A stretch of 64,000 nt of DNA from Lentisphaeria bacterium (lineage in GTDB: Bacteria; Verrucomicrobiota; Lentisphaeria; Victivallales; UBA1829). The stretch lies in the NCBI GenBank assembly GCA_003526375.1, contig DPDG01000114.1, forward strand, positions 1 through 64,000. The letters run 5' to 3'. Positions 25,268-34,331 of this stretch are shown piece after piece; positions within the stretch are counted from its first letter, which is position 1, and each line of letters starts with the position of its first letter. The notes beneath the pieces were generated by a model, which saw only the letters and a list, made by a program, of their open reading frames with translations, did no database searches and was not told the DNA's origin. The position numbers and the translations under genes were made by a program.

Positions 25268-26537
25268 CCTGTTCCTTATACATCAGTTTCAATTGCAGAA
25301 TCTTGCGTTTGTCCGCCTTTAAGACAAGCGCGGATAGCGGATTGTTCTCGAAATGGAAAATTTCTCCTTCTTCGGGAATGCGTCCGAGTTCATAGCAGAT
25401 ATAGCCGCCGATGGTGTCCGCTGCTTCCGTATCGGGAATATCCGAATCCATGATTTCGTTTACATCGGAGATCATGGTTCTTGCTTCCAGAACGATCGAA
25501 CCGTCCGGCATCAGTTGCGGCTTGGTCTTTTCCTCCTCCTCATTGTCATATTCGTCCTGAACGTCTCCGACGATTTCCTCAATGATATCCTCGAAGGTGA
25601 TGATGCCTGACGTTCCTCCGTATTCGTCGATGATGACCGCAAAATGGTTGTGCTTGCGTTTGATTTCTTCCAGCAGTTCGCCGACCTCCTTGGATTCGGG
25701 AATGAAGATCGGCTTGTGTGCAAGCTGGTCAAGCGTCTTTCCGGCGATCTTCCGGTCGTCAATGAAATCCTTGGCATAGATGATGCCTTTGATTTCATCG
25801 ACGGTGCGGTTGTAGACCGGAATACGGCTGTGCCCGGTTTCGATGAACATCTTCTTGGCTTCCTCAATCGAGGCGGTCGAGGGTAGGGCGGAGAGATCGA
25901 CGCGCGGCGTCATGATTTCCCGGACGGACATATCGCCGAGGTCAAGAATCCCCTTGATCATCCGCTTCTCCTCTTCCTCCAAGTCGTCGTTCTCATTGTC
26001 GCTGTAATTTTCGACGAAGGAAAGAATTTCGTCTTCGGTGCTGACTTTCTGATCCGGCGCTTCCTCATCGCGCCAGTCTTCGGCGTTTTTCCTGAGGCGT
26101 TTCGCCAGAAGCGTGAATGGAAGCAGAATCGTGTTTGCAAGCAGGGAGACGAACGGGAGGGTTGTCCGCAGAATGAATGTGTCGTAACGGTAGAGCACGA
26201 GGCGCGAAATGATTTCGCCGAGATACCAGGAGCAGATGATCGCGGCAATGATGATGAGTACGCGCCAGGTCTGAAGGTCGTTGCCGAATTTCTCCAGGAG
26301 GACCGAATACGAAAGCATGCCCATGAGAGACGAAAGAATGAAGAGCATCAGCTTGAACACGCCGCGGATCGAATCGGAACGATCCATCCATTCACTCAGT
26401 TTTTCCGCCAGTTCAGGCTCCGTGTTTTCCAGTTTCATGATCTGCCCGCCGGAAAGACGGTCGAACGCCTCGAAGGCGCAGAACAGCATCAGAAACAGGA
26501 TAAAACTTGCAATCAGCAGTTCCAGTTCGAGAAACAT
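25248..26537 (-). CDS. CNNM/CorC-family CBS-domain transporter-like protein
   Basis: A 429-residue protein: an N-terminal membrane domain with three or four helices (to about residue 150); an acidic linker; a pair of CBS domains (about residues 210-330) with MTPRVDLSALP, GHSRIPVYNRTVDEIKGIIYAKD and HFAVIIDEYGGTSGIITFEDIIEEIVGDVQDE; then a CorC_HlyC C-terminal domain. Members are linked with Mg2+/Co2+ transport or its control. The N-terminal domain is shorter than usual. Its start overlaps the ybeY stop (TAATG), a conserved neighbour pair in many bacteria. Confidence 0.9.
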   Translation of the reverse strand: MFLELELLIASFILFLMLFCAFEAFDRLSGGQIMKLENTEPELAEKLSEWMDRSDSIRGVFKLMLFILSSLMGMLSYSVLLEKFGNDLQTWRVLIIIAAIICSWYLGEIISRLVLYRYDTFILRTTLPFVSLLANTILLPFTLLAKRLRKNAEDWRDEEAPDQKVSTEDEILSFVENYSDNENDDLEEEEKRMIKGILDLGDMSVREIMTPRVDLSALPSTASIEEAKKMFIETGHSRIPVYNRTVDEIKGIIYAKDFIDDRKIAGKTLDQLAHKPIFIPESKEVGELLEEIKRKHNHFAVIIDEYGGTSGIITFEDIIEEIVGDVQDEYDNEEEEKTKPQLMPDGSIVLEARTMISDVNEIMDSDIPDTEAADTIGGYICYELGRIPEEGEIFHFENNPLSALVLKADKRKILQLKLMYKEQDEEKQA

Positions 26538-27049
26538 TATGTGTGAGTATCTCCCATCAGAACAGGTTCAGGAAAGATGTCACTGAATGTGAACAGCTTT
26601 TCCAGTTCGTTCATTGTTTTATGTTCCCTGCGCCTCATTTTCCTCTTGAGTTCAGGTTTCAGGTCGTCCTCTCCCGAAGCGTGAAGCAGTCCGTGCACCA
26701 GATACAGAACCACTTCCCGCGAATAGGGGAGCGAACGTTTTTCCGCTTCCCGTCTCGCGACCTCCGGGCAGACGATGATTTCCACTTCCACGGAATCTTC
26801 ATCCTTTTCGTCCGGCAGTTCGCTTTTCGATTCACGGTAATCAAAGCAGATCACATCCGTCGGTCCCTGATGTCCGACGAAAGTCTCGTTGATTTCCGCC
26901 ATCTCCTTCGCGCCGACGAAATTCAGCGAAAGCTCATTTGCAATCCCGCTTCCCGTGATTCCGGCTGCCTTCTCAGACAGTTTTTTCAGGCGCGCCATTG
27001 CCGGGCGCGGATACTTCTTTTCCGCTCTCCATGAACAGATCGTCTTCAT
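26537..27049 (-). CDS. ybeY: Endoribonuclease / rRNA maturation factor YbeY
   Basis: A metal-dependent RNase in 16S rRNA maturation and ribosome quality control. The family fold is seen from TDVICFDY onward, and the metal site is LVHGLLHASGEDDLKPE. The canonical pattern is H-G-x-L-H-L-x-G-x-D-H; here the third His is Asp. The start is uncertain: 27049 aligns its first strand with homologues and gives 170 residues, while 27061 and 26998 are alternatives. It overlaps the 3' end of the HD-family phosphodiesterase gene by about 77 bases. The phoH-HD-ybeY-corC order supports the call. Confidence 0.93.
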   Translation of the reverse strand: MKTICSWRAEKKYPRPAMARLKKLSEKAAGITGSGIANELSLNFVGAKEMAEINETFVGHQGPTDVICFDYRESKSELPDEKDEDSVEVEIIVCPEVARREAEKRSLPYSREVVLYLVHGLLHASGEDDLKPELKRKMRRREHKTMNELEKLFTFSDIFPEPVLMGDTHT

Positions 27050-29285
27050 CCTTACTGTCATCCTTGGGATATGCTATGCGCCCATGCATCATGGACGAAA
27101 GCGTTTTAACAAAACTTTTGCGGATGCCCGCAAGCTCTTTCATGGTCAGATTGGCTTCGTCGAGCTGCCCGTCGCGGATCTTTTTGCGGAAAAGCTCCTT
27201 GACCAGCGCGTCGATGGATGCCGGTGTCGGTTTCTCCAGACTCCGCGAAGCCGCCTCGCAGCAATCCGCCAGCATAATCAGCACAATCTCCTTTTCCGAG
27301 GGCAGGGGACCCTGGTAGCGGAACTCGTTTTCACCGACATTATGTTCGCCGTGAATCTCCTGCGCACGTTTGTAGAAGTAGAGAATCAGGTCCGTCCCGT
27401 GGTGCTGCATGATCGTGTCGCGGATAATCTTCTTCAATTTATACTTGCGCGCAAGTTCCAGCCCGTATTTCACATGGTTCAGGATGATCATGGCGCTCAT
27501 GGACGGATTCAGTTCCCGGTGCATGTCCGCGCCGGGGCTGTTCTCAATGAAGTAATCCGGCTGGGAAAGTTTGCCCACGTCATGAAATAATGCGCAGACC
27601 CGCGCCTTGATATGGTTGAGCCCGACCTCCTGCGCCGCCTGTTCCGCGAGGGTCGACACCATCAGGCTGTGATGATAGGTGCCGGGCGCTTCGAATTGCA
27701 GGCGCTTGAGAAGCGGATGGTTGTAATCGCTGTAAATCAGCAGGGACATTGTGGTGCTGACATCGAACATGAATTCAATGACGAACAGCGCCAACTGGGC
27801 GAGGATCGCGGTCAGGAGCCCTGTGAACAGCGGGAACACCAGAATCCAGAAACAGAGATCCTCTCCCTCCGTGTCCCGCCAGAGAAAGATGAATGCCACG
27901 ATCAGAGTGGAAATCATGGTCCCCAGAAATGCGCGGACAAAGAAATTCCGGTAATTGGTCGCATAGCGCACCGCGAATCCCGCGCCGCCGTTGACGATCA
28001 ATCCCGTCAGCATCATCTGGAACGGATTGTTCATCTGGAGGGAGGCGATGGTCGTCACCAGCAGTCCCACGAACAGCGCCGCGCGGATGCCGTAAATGAC
28101 GGAGACGATGATCGCGGAGAATCCCAGCGGCAGGGCGAAATAGATGACATTCGGCGGAATGCTGTATTGTTCACTTATGATTTTGAAAAGATCAAGAAAC
28201 ACGCGGTTCAGCAGGATCGAGGCGATTGTAATCAGTCCGAGGAGCCAGATGGTGCGGTTGCTGCGGACCATCTCCGGATGCACATGATAGATATAGATGC
28301 CTGTGAAGATGATGATTGCAAGGCAGAGGAAAATATTTTCCAGAATCACGCGGTAGGGACCCGACTGCGCCTTGGTTTTCCGGAGCTCTTTGTTATAGGC
28401 TTCCAGAATCATGAGGTCCTTGTCCGTGACAACGCTTTTCTTCTCGAGGATCGGCTGTCCCTTGTGTATCTCGAACATGACGGGGCGCACCATGTTTGCC
28501 ATTTCCTCTTTTTTCGCTTCCGTGAAATCCTGATCGTAGGCAAGATTGCCGTTGCCGATGATGGAAACCAGTGTTTTTTCTATGGACGCGAGAATGGCAT
28601 CCTTGTTCGGATCGTTGTAATATTCCAGCGTCGCGTTTACGACTGATTTTGCGGCTTCGAGGGGGGTCATGATCTCACGCATCGGCACACTGTCGCGCTG
28701 GCGTTTGTAGGCGTCGATGATCCGGATGTGCTTATCCCAGGTCAGACTGCCTTTCTGCTCGTTGCTGATGATTCCGTTGTTCAACGCGCCTTCGAACAGG
28801 GAATACATCTTCTTCATCTGAACCGGATTGTCCGCAATCTGGAGGAGGCAGTCCAGCGTATTTTTATTCAGCCGCGCCGCAAGGTTTTCTGCGGAATCTC
28901 CCGGAGACGGCAGATATTTTGCCCCTTTGTTTTCCGCGTTTCCGCGTTTCCGCAGTTCCGCAAAGAAATCCTGAAAATGCTCCGTGATCTGTGCCGAGGC
29001 TTCCGGCTGGATCTTGAAGTAATACGGTGCCTGGGATGCCACCTGTTCGCGCAGAGCTCGGGTTTTCAGCTTATCCTCGCCCGAAAAGTCAAGTTTTGAG
29101 AAAAGGGTGTAAGGAGAGTACTGACCCGCGACGAAATGAATATCCGCATCGTTCTCCGGGATGATCATAACGATCAGGCTGACGGCAAGAACCATCAGGA
29201 GCATCAGCACCAGCACAAATTTGGAATGTTCCAGCTTCTCCCCGAAAGAAGGAGGTTTTTCTGTTGCCTTATTCCGTTCCGCCAT
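26973..29285 (-). CDS. 7TM-HD family membrane phosphodiesterase (PgpH/YqfF-like)
   Basis: A 770-residue protein: one N-terminal helix (about residues 22-44), a large extracytoplasmic domain to about residue 310, seven hydrophobic helices to about residue 545, and a cytoplasmic HD domain with GTYHHSLMVSTLAEQAA, ALFHDVGKL (the HD pair), and MQHHGTDLILYFY. This is the architecture of PgpH, which degrades cyclic di-AMP in Firmicutes; activity here is inferred. GGAGG lies seven bases before the ATG at 29285, which overlaps phoH by 17 bases. An upstream frame to 29480 lies wholly within phoH. Confidence 0.93.
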   Translation of the reverse strand: MAERNKATEKPPSFGEKLEHSKFVLVLMLLMVLAVSLIVMIIPENDADIHFVAGQYSPYTLFSKLDFSGEDKLKTRALREQVASQAPYYFKIQPEASAQITEHFQDFFAELRKRGNAENKGAKYLPSPGDSAENLAARLNKNTLDCLLQIADNPVQMKKMYSLFEGALNNGIISNEQKGSLTWDKHIRIIDAYKRQRDSVPMREIMTPLEAAKSVVNATLEYYNDPNKDAILASIEKTLVSIIGNGNLAYDQDFTEAKKEEMANMVRPVMFEIHKGQPILEKKSVVTDKDLMILEAYNKELRKTKAQSGPYRVILENIFLCLAIIIFTGIYIYHVHPEMVRSNRTIWLLGLITIASILLNRVFLDLFKIISEQYSIPPNVIYFALPLGFSAIIVSVIYGIRAALFVGLLVTTIASLQMNNPFQMMLTGLIVNGGAGFAVRYATNYRNFFVRAFLGTMISTLIVAFIFLWRDTEGEDLCFWILVFPLFTGLLTAILAQLALFVIEFMFDVSTTMSLLIYSDYNHPLLKRLQFEAPGTYHHSLMVSTLAEQAAQEVGLNHIKARVCALFHDVGKLSQPDYFIENSPGADMHRELNPSMSAMIILNHVKYGLELARKYKLKKIIRDTIMQHHGTDLILYFYKRAQEIHGEHNVGENEFRYQGPLPSEKEIVLIMLADCCEAASRSLEKPTPASIDALVKELFRKKIRDGQLDEANLTMKELAGIRKSFVKTLSSMMHGRIAYPKDDSKDEDDLFMESGKEVSAPGNGAPEKTV

Positions 29286-30291
29286 TTTCGTTGCCTCCGG
29301 ATACAGTTTCTTTTTTCTGGTAAGCGTTGACGATTTTTTCCACAAGGGAATGGCGTACGACGTCACGTGTCGAGAATTGGCAGACCGCGATTTCCGGAAT
29401 CTGCTCCAGCTTGCGGACCGCCTGAAGCAAACCTGACGTCCGTTTGTTCGGCAGGTCGATCTGAGTCGGGTCTCCCGCAACCACGCACTTGGAATGGAAC
29501 CCGAGACGCGTCAGAAACATCAGCATCTGTTCATTGCTTGCATTCTGCGCCTCGTCAAGAATGATGAAAGAGTTATTGAGCGTGCGCCCGCGCATGAAAG
29601 CAAGCGGCGCCACTTCAATGATGTTGCGGTCGATGAGAGCCGCCGCCTCTTCAAAATCCAGCATATCATACAGCGCATCATACAGCGGACGCAGATACGG
29701 ATTGATCTTTTCTTCAATTTTTCCCGGAAGGAAACCGAGATTTTCCCCTGCCTCCACGGCGGGACGCGTCAACACGATGCGGTCGACTTTTCCCGCAAGC
29801 AGTTCCGAGACCGCAAGCGCCATCGCCAGATAGGTTTTGCCTGTGCCGGCAGGACCGATTCCGAATACCACATCTTTCATCCGGACCGCTTTTACATAAG
29901 CAAGCTGATTCAGAGTGCGCGGCACGATTTCCTGTTTTTTGGGGCTGACTTTGATTCTTTGGGAAAAGAAATTCTGCAATTCCGTTTCGCGGGATTCCTG
30001 AAACGCCGACAGGGTCATCTGGAAATCCCGCTGGTCGATCCGTTTTTTCGTAGCGGAGTAAAGCTTGTTCAATTCCTCCAGAAAAGCAATGGTTTTCACC
30101 ACATTTTCCTTTTGGGGAGAAGATATCCTGAAACAGAGATCGCGTGCGGTCACAGTGACGCCGAGCCGTTTTTCAGTTTCTTTCAGATTTTCTGTAAAAC
30201 GCCCTGCAAAAAGCAGTTCCATTTCGGTTGCATTGCTGAAAAAATACTTGTCGGAGACTATGCCTCCGGGACTTTCATTTTCGTTACTCAT
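29269..30291 (-). CDS. phoH: PhoH-like ATPase (YbeZ type)
   Basis: A 340-residue P-loop ATPase often coupled with YbeY in RNA metabolism. It has an N-terminal KH-like region, then DVVFGIGPAGTGKTYLAMA (Walker A) near residue 145, VLTRPAVEAGENLGFLPG, and FIILDEAQNASNEQM (Walker B) near residue 245, followed by GDPTQIDLP. Length and motifs fit YbeZ. Its ATG shares one base with the stop of the LysM gene (TAATG). The neighbours are conserved. Confidence 0.94.
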   Translation of the reverse strand: MSNENESPGGIVSDKYFFSNATEMELLFAGRFTENLKETEKRLGVTVTARDLCFRISSPQKENVVKTIAFLEELNKLYSATKKRIDQRDFQMTLSAFQESRETELQNFFSQRIKVSPKKQEIVPRTLNQLAYVKAVRMKDVVFGIGPAGTGKTYLAMALAVSELLAGKVDRIVLTRPAVEAGENLGFLPGKIEEKINPYLRPLYDALYDMLDFEEAAALIDRNIIEVAPLAFMRGRTLNNSFIILDEAQNASNEQMLMFLTRLGFHSKCVVAGDPTQIDLPNKRTSGLLQAVRKLEQIPEIAVCQFSTRDVVRHSLVEKIVNAYQKKETVSGGNENGGTE

Positions 30292-30782
30292 TATTTCCCA
30301 GCCGGAGGAATCAGAAGCTCAAGACCGGGTTTCAGTTTGTTCGGATCTTTGATCTTCTCTTTGTTTGCCTCAAAGATAACGGTCCATTTTTCGCCTTTGC
30401 CGTAGATGGCTTTGGCGATATTCCAGAGATTGTCATTTTTCCTGACAATATAAGAGGTCGGAACCTCCGGTTCTTCCTTTATGATTTCCTTTTGAGCAAC
30501 ACCATCAGAAGAGACTGTTTTTTCTTCTTTCTTGACTTCAGCTTCTTTTGTTTCAAGAGCTTTGAGCTCCTGCTCATTTTTCAAAGCCGCCCGATATTCG
30601 GCAGAACCCTCCGGCATTTCACGCGGGGGCTGCCAGTCGGGATAACTGGATTTGATTTTAGCCGACCATTCTTCTCCCTGCGGGGGCGGCGGAACATCGC
30701 TTCCGCTTTCAAAAATACCGCAGGAACAAAGCACGAATGACAAAAGGGAAGCTGTTCCCGCAACAAAAATACGCCTGTTCAT
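30291..30782 (-). CDS. LysM-domain lipoprotein
   Basis: A 163-residue envelope protein. It has an N-terminal signal with a probable lipobox ending LCSCG (Cys near residue 21), a Pro/Glu/Lys-rich linker, and one C-terminal LysM domain (about residues 112-163: YIVRKNDNLWNIAKAIYGKGEKW ... LKPGLELLIPP) that binds peptidoglycan. GGAG eight bases before ATG 30782 fixes the start; ATGs at 30788 and 30821 are less well placed. It lies between fabF and phoH, so peptidoglycan contact, lipid synthesis and RNA genes share a transcript. Its precise task is unknown. Confidence 0.85.
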   Translation of the reverse strand: MNRRIFVAGTASLLSFVLCSCGIFESGSDVPPPPQGEEWSAKIKSSYPDWQPPREMPEGSAEYRAALKNEQELKALETKEAEVKKEEKTVSSDGVAQKEIIKEEPEVPTSYIVRKNDNLWNIAKAIYGKGEKWTVIFEANKEKIKDPNKLKPGLELLIPPAGK

Positions 30783-30865
30783 CCTCATAACTCCAGGTAA
30801 CGGGTTTTGACACAATTGCATTTTTATCCGGCCGAAAGCTTCCCTTTGCTCATTCCGACTGAATG

Positions 30866-32125
30866 TCAGTCAGAGAATCTCTTGAGAAGAATCACTCCGT
30901 TATGCCCGCCAAAACCGAGATTAATATTCATGGCAACATCGACCTTTCTTTCGACGGCGGTGTTGACCGTATAGTTCAAATCACAATCCGGGTCCGGGGT
31001 CTCATAGTTGATTGTCGGGGGAATGATGCCTTTCTGAATGGTCAGTGCGCAGATGATGGTTTCAAAACCGCCTGCGGCGCCGAGCCCGTGGCCCATTGTC
31101 CCTTTTGTACTGCTGATTCCCACTTTATGCGCATGTTCGCCCAGCGATGTTTTGATCGCCATGGTCTCGAATTTGTCATTCAGGGAAGTGCTGGTTCCGT
31201 GCGCATTGATGTAGTCGATGCAATCCGCATTGAGTCCGGCATTTCCGAGCGCCATATTCATTGCACGCGCCATGCCTTCTCCGCCCGGTGCGGGAGAGGT
31301 GATATGATATGCGTCGCCTGTCGCTCCGTAACCGATCACTTCGGCATAGATTCTGGCGCCGCGTTTTTTCGCATGTTCAAGTTCTTCGAGGATCAGGACA
31401 CCTGATCCTTCGGACATGACAAAACCGTCTCTGTCCTTGTCGAAAGGACGGCTTGCATGTTTCGGGTCATCATTTCTCTGGCTCATTGCCTTCATGGAAC
31501 AGAATCCTGCCAGGCCGAGCTTGGAAACGGAGGCTTCCGCGCCGCCGCTGATCATGATGTCCGCATCTCCGCGCTGAACCGCACAGAAGGATTCACCGAG
31601 AGAGTGTGAAGCTGTCGAGCACGCAGTGACAGCCGCGAAATTGGGTCCCTTCGCCCCGTATCTGATAGAAAGGGAACCTGATGCCATATCGATGATCATC
31701 ATCGGGATCAGGAAAGGGGAAATTCTGCCCGGACCTTTTTCCAGCAGGACTTCGCACTGCTGTTCCATGGTCCGCATTCCGCCGATTCCGCTGCCGACGC
31801 AAACGCCGACGCGATCGGGGTTGACGACTGAACCGTCTCTCATATCCAGAGGGAGTCCCGCATCTTTGAGAGCTTCATCCGCCGCGGCAACCGCATACAG
31901 GCAGAAGTCATCCATTCTTCTTGCCTCTTTTTCAGACATATATTTCGTGGGATCGAAATCTTTGACTTCGCCCGCGATCTGAGTACGGTAAGCGCTGACA
32001 TCGAATCTCGTAATCTTATCCAGTCCGCATTTGCCGTTCACCAGCGCATCCCACATCGAATTCACATCGTGACCGACACAGGAAACCGCACCGACTCCGG
32101 TAATTACTACGCGTCTTTTATCCAT
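30866..32125 (-). CDS. fabF: 3-oxoacyl-ACP synthase II
   Basis: A condensing enzyme elongating acyl-ACP with malonyl-ACP. The 419 residues have the catalytic Cys169 in VTACSTASH, His in NAHGTSTSLND (near residue 310) and His in GTMGHGLGAAGG (near residue 347), plus the KAS motif GGAEASVSKLGLAGF. GGAGG precedes the start by five bases. A strong terminator hairpin lies between acpP and this gene, so part of the acpP transcript should end before fabF. Confidence 0.97.
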   Translation of the reverse strand: MDKRRVVITGVGAVSCVGHDVNSMWDALVNGKCGLDKITRFDVSAYRTQIAGEVKDFDPTKYMSEKEARRMDDFCLYAVAAADEALKDAGLPLDMRDGSVVNPDRVGVCVGSGIGGMRTMEQQCEVLLEKGPGRISPFLIPMMIIDMASGSLSIRYGAKGPNFAAVTACSTASHSLGESFCAVQRGDADIMISGGAEASVSKLGLAGFCSMKAMSQRNDDPKHASRPFDKDRDGFVMSEGSGVLILEELEHAKKRGARIYAEVIGYGATGDAYHITSPAPGGEGMARAMNMALGNAGLNADCIDYINAHGTSTSLNDKFETMAIKTSLGEHAHKVGISSTKGTMGHGLGAAGGFETIICALTIQKGIIPPTINYETPDPDCDLNYTVNTAVERKVDVAMNINLGFGGHNGVILLKRFSD

Positions 32126-32144
32126 TCAAGCCTCCGTGGATATA

Positions 32145-32182
32145 CAAAAAAGCGGGGCATTCTTTTACGGGAATGTCCCGCT
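32145..32182 (-). terminator. Intrinsic terminator/attenuator between acpP and fabF
   Basis: On the complement, AGCGGGACATTC (32171-32182) pairs with GAATGCCCCGCT (32151-32162), with one mismatch and an eight-base loop, and is followed at once by TTTTTT (32145-32150). It sits in the 77-bp gap between acpP and fabF. Confidence 0.8.
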
Positions 32183-32202
32183 CTGATCAGCAAAAATCAG
32201 AA

Positions 32203-32442
32203 TTATGCTTTCTGCTTGCCTTCAATATACTTGATGGCATCACCGACTGTTGTCAGCTTTTCAGCGTCTTCATCCGGAATATCGGATCCGAATTCTTCTT
32301 CGAGAGCCATGACAAGCTCCACCTGGTCCAGAGAGTCTGCACCGAGGTCCTCGATGAATTTTGCGTCTTCCGTTACCTGGTCTTCAGCAACTCCGAGCTG
32401 CTCGACAACGATCTTTTTCACTTTTTCTGCTATTGTGGACAT
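32203..32442 (-). CDS. acpP: Acyl carrier protein
   Basis: A 79-residue acidic four-helix carrier of fatty acyl chains. Ser37 in the GADSLDQVELVM motif is the phosphopantetheine site. AAGGG lies six bases before the ATG. It has its own promoter with an overlapping inverted repeat upstream and a terminator downstream, consistent with higher expression than the flanking fab genes. Confidence 0.98.
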   Translation of the reverse strand: MSTIAEKVKKIVVEQLGVAEDQVTEDAKFIEDLGADSLDQVELVMALEEEFGSDIPDEDAEKLTTVGDAIKYIEGKQKA

Positions 32443-32490
32443 TACGAACCCTTTCTGTAAGTTAATTCGCAGTTGAGTTTTGACTACACT

Positions 32491-32509
32491 AGCACATTAA
32501 TATTGTGCT
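32491..32509. promoter_or_regulatory. Inverted repeat overlapping the acpP -10 box
   Basis: AGCACA-N7-TGTGCT is a perfect 6-bp inverted repeat around TTAATAT, which contains the -10 box of the acpP promoter. It could be an operator for an unidentified fatty-acid regulator. It does not resemble the FadR, FabR or FapR consensus as I remember them. Confidence 0.45.
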
Positions 32510-32526
32510 TTTTTAAAATTTTTCAA
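32497..32526 (-). promoter_or_regulatory. Promoter of acpP
   Basis: On the complement, TTGAAA (32521-32526) and TATTAA (32497-32502) are 18 bp apart, 55 bases upstream of the acpP start, in a strongly AT-rich 174-bp gap. Confidence 0.55.
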
Positions 32527-32616
32527 GTGTTATTTGGAAAAAAGACACTCTAAAAAATTTTCAAAGGAATTTTCTTTCCCTTTTTGAATTCATTTTTCCT
32601 GAAAATCCGAATGGCG

Positions 32617-33369
32617 TCAGGACATCAGGAAGCCGCCGTCGACGTTCAGGACCTGCCCTGTGACATAGTCGGATTCCGGTCCGCAGAGGAAGCAGACCAC
32701 ATTTGCCACGTCTTCAGGTTTGCCGCCGCGTTTCAGCGGAATGTTCACGAGGAATGCGTCGCGCGCCGCCTGCGGAAGCTTTTCGGTCATATCCGTGATG
32801 ATGTATCCGGGAGCGATCGCATTCGCGCAGATGTTGCGGCTGCCGAACTCGCGCGCCGTGGTCTTGGTCAGTCCGATCACGCCGGCTTTGGAGGCGGAGT
32901 AGTTCGCCTGTCCGGCGTTGCCCATTCTGCCGACGACGGATGCGATGTTGACGATCTTTCCGTAGCGTGCCTTCATCATGTAGCGGGTTGCCGCCTTGGT
33001 GAAGTTGAATGTGCCTTTGAGGTTGACGGCGAGGACCATATCCCAGTCCTGTTCGGTCATCTTCATCATGAGCGTATCACGCGTGATGCCGGCGTTGTTG
33101 ACAAGGATATCGAGTTTGCCGTATTTGTCGACTACCGCTTTGACGGCGGCTTCCGCCTCTTCAGGTTTTGCCACGTTTGCGGCGATTGCCATTGCTTCAT
33201 ACCCCTGAGCTTTGAATTCAGCAGCGGTTTTTTCAGCAACATCAAGAAGAATATCGACCATTGCGACGGTCGCGCCTTCCGCTGCCAGCTTTTCGCAGAT
33301 TGCCCTGCCGATACCGCGTGCGCCGCCTGTCACCAGTGCAACACGCCCTTCGAGTTTCTTGCATCCCAT
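32617..33369 (-). CDS. fabG: 3-oxoacyl-ACP reductase
   Basis: A short-chain dehydrogenase reducing 3-oxoacyl-ACP with NADPH. The 250 residues show ALVTGGARGIGRAIC (cofactor loop, residues 12-26), NNAGITRD near residue 91, and the catalytic Ser/Tyr/Lys in NIASVVGRMGNAGQANYSASKAG near residue 140. A GGGAG SD precedes the start. It follows fabD by 32 bp on the same strand. Confidence 0.97.
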   Translation of the reverse strand: MGCKKLEGRVALVTGGARGIGRAICEKLAAEGATVAMVDILLDVAEKTAAEFKAQGYEAMAIAANVAKPEEAEAAVKAVVDKYGKLDILVNNAGITRDTLMMKMTEQDWDMVLAVNLKGTFNFTKAATRYMMKARYGKIVNIASVVGRMGNAGQANYSASKAGVIGLTKTTAREFGSRNICANAIAPGYIITDMTEKLPQAARDAFLVNIPLKRGGKPEDVANVVCFLCGPESDYVTGQVLNVDGGFLMS

Positions 33370-33401
33370 AATTTTTTCTCCCTTACTAGGTTTTGGGTAT
33401 T

Positions 33402-34331
33402 TCAGAGTTGAATTTTTCCGAGATCTTCACAGGAAGACACGTTGAACAGGGCTTTCGCGGGGTCGATCTGTTTGACCAGCCCTGTAAGAACCGTTCCCGG
33501 GCCGAACTCAATGAATGTGTCCGCTCCGAGCGATGAAAGCGCGTTCACGCAGTCAACCCAGCGGACACTGCCCGCGACCTGGCTGACGAGGTTCGCCTTG
33601 ATCTGTGTATCATCCTCCGTGATTCCGCCTGTGACGTTCTGCGCCACGGGGACTTTGTTCTGCCTGACCGTTACGCCGTCGAGAACGTCCCTGAGCTGTT
33701 CCCCCGCTTTTGCCATGAGCCTGGAGTGATAGGCGCCCGCGACTTTCAGCGGAATGATCTTGCGGATGCCTTCCAGCGTTTTGATCTGTTCGGACGCTTT
33801 GGCGACGCCGTCTTCCACACCGCTGATGACGATCTGACCGGGGGAATTGTAGTTTGCCACGTCAATGCCGCAGTCCGCGCAGATTTTCCGGATCACGTCT
33901 GCGGGAGCGGCGCCTTTTGTAAGCACACATGCCATGGTGCCGTGAGTTTCCCGGCAGGCCGCATCCATGAGTTCCGCACGTCTGGCGACAAGACGGAGTC
34001 CGTCCGCAAAGCTGAAATAATCCGCGCAGCAGAGCGCGCCGTATTCTCCCAGGCTGAGCCCCGCCGCGCCGACGGGTTTGATTGCATCGCCGAATTTTTC
34101 ATGGAATGCCGCGAGGCACGCCATGCTGGTTACGAAAATCGCCACCTGACAGTATTTGCTTTCCGTCAGTTTCTCTTCCGGACCGTTGAAGCAGACATCC
34201 GAGACGCTCCATCCGAGAACGGAATCCGCCTCTCTGTAGACTGCCGCCCCTGCCGCACTGTTGTCGTAGATGTCTTTTCCCATTCCGACGCGTTGTGCGC
34301 CCTGTCCTGAAAAAATAAAAGCAGCTTTCAT
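33402..34331 (-). CDS. fabD: Malonyl-CoA:ACP transacylase
   Basis: Loads malonate from CoA onto ACP. At 309 residues it shows the N-terminal FIFSGQGAQRVGMG, catalytic Ser93 in GLSLGEYGAL, the Arg segment RAELMDAACRETHGTM, and His near residue 200 in GAYHSRLM. Its start overlaps the stop of the Ser/Thr kinase gene (ATGA), so the two are translationally coupled. fabH, usually upstream, is absent from the window. Confidence 0.97.
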   Translation of the reverse strand: MKAAFIFSGQGAQRVGMGKDIYDNSAAGAAVYREADSVLGWSVSDVCFNGPEEKLTESKYCQVAIFVTSMACLAAFHEKFGDAIKPVGAAGLSLGEYGALCCADYFSFADGLRLVARRAELMDAACRETHGTMACVLTKGAAPADVIRKICADCGIDVANYNSPGQIVISGVEDGVAKASEQIKTLEGIRKIIPLKVAGAYHSRLMAKAGEQLRDVLDGVTVRQNKVPVAQNVTGGITEDDTQIKANLVSQVAGSVRWVDCVNALSSLGADTFIEFGPGTVLTGLVKQIDPAKALFNVSSCEDLGKIQL

